NCBI GenBank assembly: GCA_021769025.1
Contig: JAETTS010000213.1
Span: forward strand, 1-5,166
From: Enterocloster bolteae
GTDB taxonomy: Bacteria; Bacillota_A; Clostridia; Lachnospirales; Lachnospiraceae
DNA: 5,166 nucleotides
Direction: 5' to 3'
A program made the translations under genes and the position numbers. This document shows, piece by piece, positions 1 through 5,166 of this stretch. The notes beneath the pieces are model-generated. The model did no database searches. It was not told where the DNA came from and saw only the letters and a list, made by a program, of their open reading frames with translations. Position 1 is the stretch's first letter. Each line of letters begins with the position of its first letter.

Positions 1-1596
1 TCCTGTTTTTCCGATGAAAATTCCAGGGAGCCAAAGGATGCCTATCTGTCTGAATATGAGCCTGGGAAGGGCTATCGGGTGGTTCCGGAGGAGCCGGGAA
101 CCATTCTTGAACGGGATAAGGTGGCTAAGGGAATCGAAGATGCCATCACAAACCTGAAGACCGATTTGGATTTGGAGGAATTGGATGCATATAAGAAGGC
201 AAAGGTCACCAGTGAGAATGAAGAACTGCAGGCCAGGGCAAAGGAATTGAACCGGTATGTGAATATGACGGTGACCTACTTGTTTGGAGATGAGCGGGAG
301 GTGCTGGACGGAGATACCATTGCCCAGTGGATGTCCATAGGAGAGGACGGGAGTGTCTCCTTCCAGGCGGAAGCGATTGCCGCTTATGTCAAGGGGCTGG
401 CTTCTCAGTATGACACGGCATATCAGGAAAAGAAACTGAAGACATCCTATGGTCCAACGGTTACTATCAGCAGAGGCTTCTACGGATGGAGGATGGACCA
501 GGGAAAGGAAGCAGAAGAACTGTACAGCGTCCTTATGGCCGGGGAGAGCCAGACAAGGGAGCCGGTGTATATTCAGACAGCCAACAGCCATGGAACCAAC
601 GATTACGGAAACACGTATGTGGAGATTAACCTAACGGCTCAGCATTTATTTTTTTATAAAGACGGGAATCTGGTTGTAGAGTCAGATTTTGTATCAGGCA
701 ACCATGCCAGGGGCTATGATACTCCTTCTGGAGCCTATCCGCTGACGTATAAACAGAGAGATGCAGTGCTAAAAGGCGCTACCTACCGGACACCAGTGAA
801 GTACTGGATGCCGTTTAACGGCAATATCGGCATGCATGATGCCAATTGGCGAGCCTCGTTTGGCGGTAAAATCTATATGACCAATGGCTCTCACGGGTGT
901 GTGAACCTTCCTCCTTCTGTGGCGAAGGTTATATTTGAAAATATTTCTCCAGGTATGCCTGTTTTGTGTTATCATCTGGATGGAACAGATGGCAAACCGA
1001 CATCTGGTTCCAATCAGGGGAATACAAATCAGGCAGCAGCGCCGCCCTCTGCCCAGCCAGCGGCTCCAACGGAAGCAGCGCCTGCGCCACCTGTTCAGCC
1101 GGAGAGTGGGGCAGAAAGCCAGCCGGAGGGCACAGGGTCTTCCGCAGGGAATCCGGTGGAGGTAAAAAATCCGACACAGGAATCTTCAGAGGCATCTCCT
1201 GGCGAGTCTTCTTCGGTACAAACACCGAATCCGGAGCCTGGAGCGCCAGCACCAGATCCAGGGGCAATCCCTCAGGAAAGCAGCCCGGCGGATCCAGGAA
1301 GTACCGGAGGCAGTAACCCTGGAAATCCAGGAAGTGGCAGCCCGGCAGGCCCCGGAGGGGGAGAAACAGGAAGCGCGGGAGGCAGTGACCCTGGAAATCC
1401 AGGAAGCGGCAGCCCGGCAGGCCCCGGAGGGGGAGAAGCAGGAAGCGCGGGAGGCAGTGACCCTGGAAATCCAGGAAGCGGCAGCCCGGCAGGTCCCGGA
1501 GGAGGAGAAGCAGGAAGCGCTGCAGGCAGTGATCCTGGAAACCCTGGAGGTGGAGGTCCAGTAGGTCCCGGAGGTGGCGACCCTGGCAATCCGTGA
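1..1596 (+). CDS. L,D-transpeptidase, YkuD family with PG-binding (PF12229-like) domain and Pro/Gly-rich repeat tail; 5' partial
   Basis: This family makes 3-3 cross-links in peptidoglycan, or attaches proteins to it, outside the membrane, using a catalytic cysteine. The frame is open from base 1, so the N-terminus (normally a short cytoplasmic end plus one membrane anchor) lies upstream. A GTG at 79 falls inside the conserved domain and is not a credible start. Numbering codons from base 1, about 1-190 resemble the PG_binding_4 domain ('VPEEPGT' near codon 28). The YkuD domain runs from about codon 205 ('YVEINLTAQ') to 322. Its motif is 'GMHDANW' (His at 835-837) followed by 'GSHGCVNLP' (His 892-894, catalytic Cys 898-900), all intact. 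After about nt 980 the protein becomes a roughly 200-residue Pro/Gly/Ser/Ala/Glu-rich low-complexity tail ending in 24-residue repeats, which is unusual for the family and probably wall-spanning or surface-exposed. The TGA stop may be a secondary mutation (see 1597-1641). No promoter is visible, as the upstream part is missing. The family call is secure; the substrate and exact role are not. Confidence 0.93.
   Translation, partial: SCFSDENSREPKDAYLSEYEPGKGYRVVPEEPGTILERDKVAKGIEDAITNLKTDLDLEELDAYKKAKVTSENEELQARAKELNRYVNMTVTYLFGDEREVLDGDTIAQWMSIGEDGSVSFQAEAIAAYVKGLASQYDTAYQEKKLKTSYGPTVTISRGFYGWRMDQGKEAEELYSVLMAGESQTREPVYIQTANSHGTNDYGNTYVEINLTAQHLFFYKDGNLVVESDFVSGNHARGYDTPSGAYPLTYKQRDAVLKGATYRTPVKYWMPFNGNIGMHDANWRASFGGKIYMTNGSHGCVNLPPSVAKVIFENISPGMPVLCYHLDGTDGKPTSGSNQGNTNQAAAPPSAQPAAPTEAAPAPPVQPESGAESQPEGTGSSAGNPVEVKNPTQESSEASPGESSSVQTPNPEPGAPAPDPGAIPQESSPADPGSTGGSNPGNPGSGSPAGPGGGETGSAGGSDPGNPGSGSPAGPGGGEAGSAGGSDPGNPGSGSPAGPGGGEAGSAAGSDPGNPGGGGPVGPGGGDPGNP
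1306..1593 (+). repeat. Four tandem 72-bp (24-codon) coding repeats in the transpeptidase tail
   Basis: There are four in-frame units at 1306-1377, 1378-1449, 1450-1521 and 1522-1593. The consensus reads roughly GGSDPGNPGSGS followed by PAGPGGGEAGSA. Units 1 and 2 differ at 3 of 72 bases, and units 2 and 3 also differ at 3, mostly at silent positions. Unit 4 has diverged (GGGGP and VGPGGGDP in place of the usual residues). The near identity at DNA level suggests recent duplication by slippage or unequal recombination, so copy number probably varies between strains. Glycine does not recur strictly every third residue, so this is not a collagen-type triple helix. A flexible spacer is the simplest reading. 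Confidence 0.95.
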
Positions 1597-1641
1597 GGTG
1601 GCAGTGGGGAGCCAAATGGTTTTCAAGGTTTGAACGGGTAA
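1597..1641 (+). other. In-frame continuation of the transpeptidase tail beyond the TGA (probable former C-terminus)
   Basis: Reading on in the transpeptidase frame past TGA 1594-1596 gives GGSGEPNGFQGLNG and then TAA at 1639-1641. The composition matches the tail. In every preceding repeat the Asn-Pro pair is followed by a GGA glycine codon; here Asn-Pro is followed by TGA, one base from GGA. The simplest inference is that a G-to-T change shortened the protein by 15 residues. Programmed readthrough, or a sequencing error in a GC-rich repeat, are alternatives. Confidence 0.6.
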
Positions 1642-1655
1642 GGCTGTACGGGTTC

Positions 1656-1891
1656 GTGTTCCATCCGGCGGGCAATCACACTTTCAGTACCGCCTATTTT
1701 GCCATCTGCTGTGTTGGTCTGCGCTCTGCTTCGGTCTGGCTAAACGTGTACCGTTGCCACACGGTACTGTCAGTCAGCGATGCCGCCACAGAGCCCGTTC
1801 CAGCGAAGCGAGGGTGTCGCCTCCTTCCTCCGCCTTGCAGGCTGACAAAATATTCGGCATTGGCAGTGCGGTTACTGGCCGGATGGAGCAC
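1656..1891. repeat. 236-bp element with long terminal inverted repeats (MITE-like or structured intergenic repeat)
   Basis: The ends are GTGTTCCATCCGGC (1656-1669) and GCCGGATGGAGCAC (1878-1891), complementary at 13 of 14 positions with the last a G-U pair. The complementarity continues inward without a gap: of 51 opposed positions from 1656-1706 against 1841-1891 I count 37 Watson-Crick pairs, 5 G-U pairs and 9 mismatches, including a 7-bp block TATTTTG/CAAAATA. Inside are a perfect hairpin GTACCGT-TGCCAC-ACGGTAC (1748-1767) and a possible stem GCTTCG (1728-1733)/CGAAGC (1804-1809). Small open frames cross it on both strands (about 104 codons plus, 65 codons minus), but they lack ribosome binding sites and sit on the inverted repeats, so I do not call them genes. 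No clear target-site duplication is visible at the ends. It could be a MITE, a REP-like dispersed repeat or a structured RNA; copy number in the genome would decide. The strand is undetermined. Confidence 0.7.
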
Positions 1892-1927
1892 TAGAGCCGC
1901 CAGCTAGATATTGAGAGATAGAGAAAG

Positions 1928-1970
1928 GCCGTTTTTGCTGACTACAATTGGCAAAAACGGCTATTTTTTT
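1928..1970 (+). terminator. Strong intrinsic terminator upstream of uvrA
   Basis: An 11-bp perfect stem GCCGTTTTTGC (1928-1938)/GCAAAAACGGC (1951-1961) encloses a 12-nt loop and is followed by TA and a run of seven T (1964-1970). It ends transcription coming from the transpeptidase side and insulates uvrA. It lies about 330 bp past the transpeptidase stop, with the inverted-repeat element in between, so the element may have inserted between that gene and its own terminator. Confidence 0.9.
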
Positions 1971-1984
1971 CGAACAAATGTTTG
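1971..1984 (+). promoter_or_regulatory. LexA (DinR) operator / SOS box for uvrA
   Basis: CGAACAAATGTTTG fits the Gram-positive LexA box pattern (CGAAC, four bases of the form RNRY, then GTTYG/GTTCG), with one departure from a perfect inverted repeat. It starts immediately after the terminator T-run and its last three bases (1982-1984) are the first three of the -35 hexamer, so bound LexA would block RNA polymerase. uvrA is a classic SOS gene, which makes the call much stronger than the motif alone. Confidence 0.85.
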
Positions 1985-2010
1985 CAAAAGTGAATATAAT
2001 ATGATATGAT
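1982..2010 (+). promoter_or_regulatory. Sigma-A promoter of uvrA
   Basis: The -35 is TTGCAA (1982-1987) and the -10 is TATGAT (2005-2010), with a 17-bp spacer and an extended -10 TG at 2002-2003. Transcription should start near 2017, giving a leader of about 52 nt. A perfect TATAAT also occurs at 1995-2000, but the hexamer 17 bp upstream of it (GAACAA) is a poor -35, so I prefer the first pairing. Confidence 0.75.
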
Positions 2011-2068
2011 GGTTTTCAGAACCTAAAGTTGGGATACACTATGATGAGAGATTATAAGGAGCTTTGTC

Positions 2069-4891
2069 ATGTCAAAACAATATATTAAAATACGTGGTGC
2101 CAATGAACACAATTTAAAGGATGTGACTCTTGATATTCCCAGAGACCAGATGGTGGTTCTGACAGGGTTGAGCGGCTCAGGAAAGTCTTCCCTGGCCTTT
2201 GATACCATTTATGCCGAAGGGCAGAGAAGATATATGGAATCCCTGTCTTCTTATGCCAGACAGTTTTTAGGGCAGATGGAGAAGCCGGATGTGGAGAGCA
2301 TTGAGGGGCTTTCGCCGGCCATATCCATTGACCAGAAGTCCACCAACCGGAATCCCAGGTCGACGGTAGGGACAGTGACAGAGATCTATGATTACATGCG
2401 TCTGTTGTATGCCCGGATTGGCATCCCCCACTGCCCAAAGTGTGGAAGGGAGATTAAGAAGCAAAGTGTGGATCAGATGGTGGATCAGATTTTGGATATG
2501 CCGGAGCGAACCAAGATACAGATTCTTGCCCCGGTGGTTCGGGGGAGAAAGGGAGAGCATGTAAAGGTCTTGGATCAGGCTAGAAAAAGCGGTTATGTGC
2601 GGGTTCGGATCGATGGGAATCAGTATGAATTGTCAGAAGAAATTAAGCTGGATAAGAATATAAAGCATAATATTGAGATTGTTGTAGATCGTTTGGTGGT
2701 GCGGTCCGGCATTGAAAAGCGGCTGACTGACTCCATCGAGACAGCTATGAGCCTGGGGAATGGACTGATGATGGCAGATGTGACAGATGGAGAGATGCTG
2801 AATTTCAGCCAGAATTTTGCCTGTCCAGACTGCGGCATCAGTATCGATGAGGTAGAGCCCAGAAGTTTTTCTTTCAACAATCCATTCGGCGCCTGTCCGG
2901 ATTGTTTCGGCCTTGGGTATAAGATGGAATTTGACGAGGGGCTGATGATTCCAGACAAGTCCTTAAGCATTATGCAGGGTGCTATTGTAGTGTTAGGGTG
3001 GCAGTCCTGTGCAGATAAGGGAAGTTTTACCAGGGCAATTTTAGATGCTCTGGCAAAGGAATATCATTTCAGTCTGGATACGCCTTTTGAGGAGTATCCG
3101 GAGGAAATCCGCCATGTGCTGATCTATGGAACAGATGGAAGGGAAGTGAAAGTACATTACAAGGGCCAGCGGGGAGAAGGCGTGTACGATGTGGCCTTTG
3201 AGGGATTGCTGCGCAATGTGGAACGGCGGTATCGGGAGACTTACTCTGAGGCCAGCAAGGCGGAGTATGAGAGTTTCATGAGGATTACCCCCTGTTCCTT
3301 GTGCAAAGGAAAGCGGCTGAAGCAGTCGTCTCTGGCTGTGACAGTGGGGGATATGAATATTTTTGATGCCACCAACATGTCCATTGTCGATTTCCGCCAG
3401 TTTATCGATGGTTTGCAATTAAGCGCTATGCAGCAGGCTATCGGTGCACAGATATTAAAGGAAATCAGAGCCAGGATCACATTTTTAATTGATGTGGGCC
3501 TGGATTATCTGGCGTTGTCCCGGGCTACAGGAACCTTGTCCGGGGGAGAGGCTCAGCGAATCCGTCTGGCTACTCAGATTGGCTCTGGTCTGGTAGGAGT
3601 CGCCTATATTTTGGATGAGCCTAGTATCGGCCTTCATCAGAGGGATAATGATAAGCTTTTGCGTACCCTGTTCCATCTGCGTGATCTGGGGAATACGGTG
3701 ATTGTGGTGGAACATGACGAGGATACCATGCGAGCTGCAGATTATATTGTGGATATCGGGCCAGGGGCAGGAGAACACGGAGGACGCGTGGTGGCCGCCG
3801 GTACGGTTGAGGATATCATCAACTGTCCAGAGTCTATCACAGGAGCTTACCTTAGCAAGAAGCTTCAGATTCCGGTGCCTAAGGAAAGGAGGAAGCCTGC
3901 AGGATGGCTGACAATCCGGGGGGCGGCGGAGAACAATCTGAAGAATATTGATGTGAAGATTCCCCTTGGTATTATGACCTGCGTAACAGGAGTGTCCGGA
4001 TCCGGGAAAAGTTCTCTGATCAATGAGATTCTGAATAAGGAACTGTCCAAGAAGCTTAACCGGGCCAGAACGATTTCCGGGAAACATAAGAAGATCGAAG
4101 GAACCGAGCAGCTTGACAAGGTGATCACCATTGACCAGTCTCCCATAGGCAGGACGCCCAGATCCAATCCAGCTACGTATACAGGGGTTTTTGACATGAT
4201 CCGGGATCTGTTTGCATCTACAGTGGATGCCAAGGAGCGGGGATATAAGAAAGGACGGTTCAGCTTTAACGTAAAGGGAGGCCGGTGCGAGGCGTGCGGT
4301 GGTGACGGAATCATCAAGATTGAGATGCATTTCCTCCCAGATGTCTATGTGCCCTGTGAGGTTTGTGGCGGCAAGCGATACAACCGTGAGACTCTGGAGG
4401 TCAAGTATAAGGGGAAAAGCATCTATGATGTGCTGAATATGACGGTGGAGGAGGCTATGAAGTTTTTTGAGAATGTGCCTTCTGTATACCGGAAGATTTC
4501 TACCTTATATGATGTAGGGCTCTCCTATATCCGGCTGGGGCAGCCGTCCACAGAATTGTCCGGAGGTGAGGCTCAGCGAATCAAGCTGGCTACGGAATTA
4601 AGTCGAAGAGGGACAGGTAAGACCATCTATATTCTGGATGAGCCTACCACTGGGCTGCATTTTGCAGATGTCCATAAGCTGGTGGATATCTTGCGGAAGC
4701 TGTCAGAAGGGGGCAATACCATTGTAGTGATTGAGCATAATTTGGATGTGATAAAGACAGCAGATTATATCATAGACATGGGACCGGAAGGCGGTGATCG
4801 AGGGGGGACTGTAATCGCCAAGGGAACACCGGAGGAAGTAGCAACGTGCCAGGAGTCGTATACGGGAATGTATGTGAAAAAGTACTTGTAG
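2069..4891 (+). CDS. uvrA: Excinuclease ABC subunit UvrA
   Basis: UvrA is the damage-sensing ATPase of nucleotide excision repair. As a dimer in the cytoplasm it scans DNA, binds distorting lesions and loads UvrB, after which UvrC cuts. The 940 residues match the usual family length. Visible motifs: first Walker [10 protein letters not shown] (33-41, Lys39); CPKC (122-125) before the UvrB-binding region (about 130-245); zinc module C252/C255/C276/C279; CSLC (409-412); first ABC signature LSGGE (490-494); Walker B ILDEP (514-518) and His549. The second half has Walker [10 protein letters not shown] (641-649, Lys647), the damage-proximal zinc module C740/C743/C763/C766, signature LSGGE (830-834), ILDEP (855-859) and His890. 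All key residues are present. ATG 2069 is preceded by AAGGAG (2056-2061) at a 7-nt spacing, and the protein starts at the conserved '[11 protein letters not shown]' region, so the start is secure. It appears monocistronic with its own LexA-controlled promoter; uvrB is not adjacent in this window. Confidence 0.99.
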   Translation: MSKQYIKIRGANEHNLKDVTLDIPRDQMVVLTGLSGSGKSSLAFDTIYAEGQRRYMESLSSYARQFLGQMEKPDVESIEGLSPAISIDQKSTNRNPRSTVGTVTEIYDYMRLLYARIGIPHCPKCGREIKKQSVDQMVDQILDMPERTKIQILAPVVRGRKGEHVKVLDQARKSGYVRVRIDGNQYELSEEIKLDKNIKHNIEIVVDRLVVRSGIEKRLTDSIETAMSLGNGLMMADVTDGEMLNFSQNFACPDCGISIDEVEPRSFSFNNPFGACPDCFGLGYKMEFDEGLMIPDKSLSIMQGAIVVLGWQSCADKGSFTRAILDALAKEYHFSLDTPFEEYPEEIRHVLIYGTDGREVKVHYKGQRGEGVYDVAFEGLLRNVERRYRETYSEASKAEYESFMRITPCSLCKGKRLKQSSLAVTVGDMNIFDATNMSIVDFRQFIDGLQLSAMQQAIGAQILKEIRARITFLIDVGLDYLALSRATGTLSGGEAQRIRLATQIGSGLVGVAYILDEPSIGLHQRDNDKLLRTLFHLRDLGNTVIVVEHDEDTMRAADYIVDIGPGAGEHGGRVVAAGTVEDIINCPESITGAYLSKKLQIPVPKERRKPAGWLTIRGAAENNLKNIDVKIPLGIMTCVTGVSGSGKSSLINEILNKELSKKLNRARTISGKHKKIEGTEQLDKVITIDQSPIGRTPRSNPATYTGVFDMIRDLFASTVDAKERGYKKGRFSFNVKGGRCEACGGDGIIKIEMHFLPDVYVPCEVCGGKRYNRETLEVKYKGKSIYDVLNMTVEEAMKFFENVPSVYRKISTLYDVGLSYIRLGQPSTELSGGEAQRIKLATELSRRGTGKTIYILDEPTTGLHFADVHKLVDILRKLSEGGNTIVVIEHNLDVIKTADYIIDMGPEGGDRGGTVIAKGTPEEVATCQESYTGMYVKKYL

Positions 4892-4893
4892 GG

Positions 4894-4919
4894 AATCCAT
4901 AAATGGCAATGGGATTTTT
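4894..4919 (+). terminator. Weak possible terminator just after uvrA
   Basis: AATCC (4894-4898) pairs with GGATT (4912-4916). Two further pairs are possible across a one-base bulge, and the 3' arm runs into TTTTT (4915-4919). The stem is short and A/T-rich, so it may end only part of the uvrA transcripts; the strong hairpin at 5092-5139 is the likely backup. Confidence 0.3.
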
Positions 4920-4991
4920 GTTAGTTGCTGTGAATGTATGTGAACGGTAACGCAAATGTGGGAGGATAAAGACAAAAATTGTGATTTTAGA

Positions 4992-5020
4992 TGGAATTTT
5001 CAGGGAAACAAGTGTATAAT
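4992..5020 (+). promoter_or_regulatory. Promoter-like site in the uvrA downstream region
   Basis: A perfect -10 hexamer TATAAT (5015-5020) lies 17 bp after TGGAAT (4992-4997), which matches the -35 consensus at only three positions. It would start RNA near 5027. No gene with a ribosome binding site follows within the window, so if active it makes a short untranslated RNA ending at the terminator at 5139. Confidence 0.45.
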
Positions 5021-5026
5021 GAGAAT

Positions 5027-5139
5027 AAATATCCATGTCCTCCGGACATGTCAGACTGTAGACAAAGCCTACCCATATTTCAAATTGTATTAAAAGAGCC
5101 GAAAGTTCCGTGTTTATACGGACTTTTAGGCTCTTTTTT
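5027..5139 (+). ncRNA. Candidate small RNA of about 113 nt
   Basis: The boundaries are inferred from the promoter-like site at 4992-5020 and the intrinsic terminator ending at 5139. The segment has a 7-bp perfect hairpin CATGTCC-TCC-GGACATG (5034-5050), a possible 4-bp stem GTAG/CTAC (5058-5061/5069-5072), an A/U-rich single-stranded stretch (about 5073-5091) and the terminator hairpin. No open frame longer than a few codons with a ribosome binding site is present. I do not recognise it as a named RNA family. It could instead be only the 3' end of the uvrA message. Confidence 0.3.
5092..5139 (+). terminator. Strong intrinsic terminator
   Basis: AAAAGAGCC (5092-5100) pairs with GGCTCTTTT (5129-5137). 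The inner part continues with AAAG and TCCGT against ACGGA and TTTT around a GTTTAT loop, with G-A and T-C mismatches between blocks. Six T follow (5134-5139). It should terminate uvrA and/or the candidate small RNA. The reverse strand also ends in a short T-run, so weak bidirectional action is possible. Confidence 0.88.
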
Positions 5140-5147
5140 GGTATAAT
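5139..5147 (+). promoter_or_regulatory. Extended -10 promoter reading out of the window
   Basis: TGGTATAAT (5139-5147) is a perfect extended -10 (TG, one base, TATAAT) beginning at the last T of the terminator run. No good -35 is found 16-18 bp upstream, where the sequence is the terminator's 3' arm; the extended -10 can compensate. It would start transcription near 5154, so a same-strand gene probably begins shortly after the window ends. Confidence 0.55.
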
Positions 5148-5166
5148 AGAAGTATCAAAACAGGGG

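Noticed and set aside
79..81. GTG as the start of the transpeptidase
   Set aside because: The frame is open to base 1 and the residues before it fit the same domain; there is no ribosome binding site. The gene is simply cut by the window edge.
1306..1593. CRISPR-like array
   Set aside because: The repeats are directly tandem, in frame, without spacers, and lie inside a coding sequence.
929..1675. Long minus-strand open frames (248 codons; also 105 codons at 1272-1589 and 146 codons at 1186-1626) opposite the transpeptidase tail
   Set aside because: They are by-products of the GC-rich repeats: Leu/Pro/Arg-rich translations echo the 72-bp period, there is no ribosome binding site, and the plus frame has the catalytic domain and logical continuity.
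1593..1907. Plus-strand open frame of 104 codons and minus-strand frame of 65 codons (1694-1891) in the intergenic region
   Set aside because: Both run through the inverted-repeat element, have no ribosome binding site, and show no recognisable domain. The secondary structure explains the sequence better.
3485..4330. 281-codon minus-strand open frame antisense to uvrA
   Set aside because: It is a shadow of a highly conserved coding frame with no start signals or known domain.
4960..5019. Possible small gene after the GGGAGG at 4960-4965
   Set aside because: No ATG lies at a suitable distance; the GTG at 4981 is 15 nt away and gives only 12 codons.
4703..5036. Minus-strand frames of 88-90 codons overlapping the uvrA 3' end
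   Set aside because: Both overlap the conserved uvrA C-terminus, and their compositions look random.
5034..5050. Hairpin CATGTCC-TCC-GGACATG as a terminator
   Set aside because: No T-run follows it; it is kept only as structure inside the candidate small RNA.

Overview
The window comes from a low-to-moderate GC Gram-positive bacterium, most probably a gut-type Clostridia (Lachnospiraceae-like). That placement is an inference. It rests on strong AGGAG-type ribosome binding, sigma-A style promoters with TATAAT/TATGAT boxes, a Gram-positive LexA (DinR) box, and an L,D-transpeptidase of the clostridial PG_binding_4 + YkuD architecture. No marker in the window fixes the genus.

Layout. Positions 1-1596 hold the 3' part of a cell-wall L,D-transpeptidase whose N-terminus lies outside the window. 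Its catalytic domain is followed by a long Pro/Gly/Ser/Ala-rich tail ending in four 24-residue repeats (1306-1593). The TGA that ends it looks like a recent nonsense mutation: the same frame continues with the same Gly-rich composition for 14 codons to a TAA at 1639-1641. Positions 1597-2068 (about 470 bp) contain no convincing gene. They carry a 236-bp element with long, gap-free terminal inverted repeats (1656-1891), then a strong intrinsic terminator (1928-1970). Directly abutting it is a LexA/SOS box (1971-1984) that overlaps the -35 of a sigma-A promoter.

That promoter drives uvrA (2069-4891), a complete 940-residue nucleotide-excision-repair damage sensor with all ATPase and zinc motifs intact. 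The last 275 bp (4892-5166) have no gene. They show a weak possible terminator just after uvrA, a promoter-like site (about 4992-5020), a compact hairpin (5034-5050), a strong intrinsic terminator (5092-5139) and an extended -10 promoter (5139-5147) firing out of the window. Together they could encode a small RNA of about 113 nt.

How it works together: there are two independent same-strand transcription units, one for envelope remodelling and one for DNA repair, insulated by a terminator. uvrA is expected to be derepressed on DNA damage through LexA. I see no new multi-gene system. The least explained items are the inverted-repeat element, the nonsense codon in the transpeptidase tail and the candidate small RNA.
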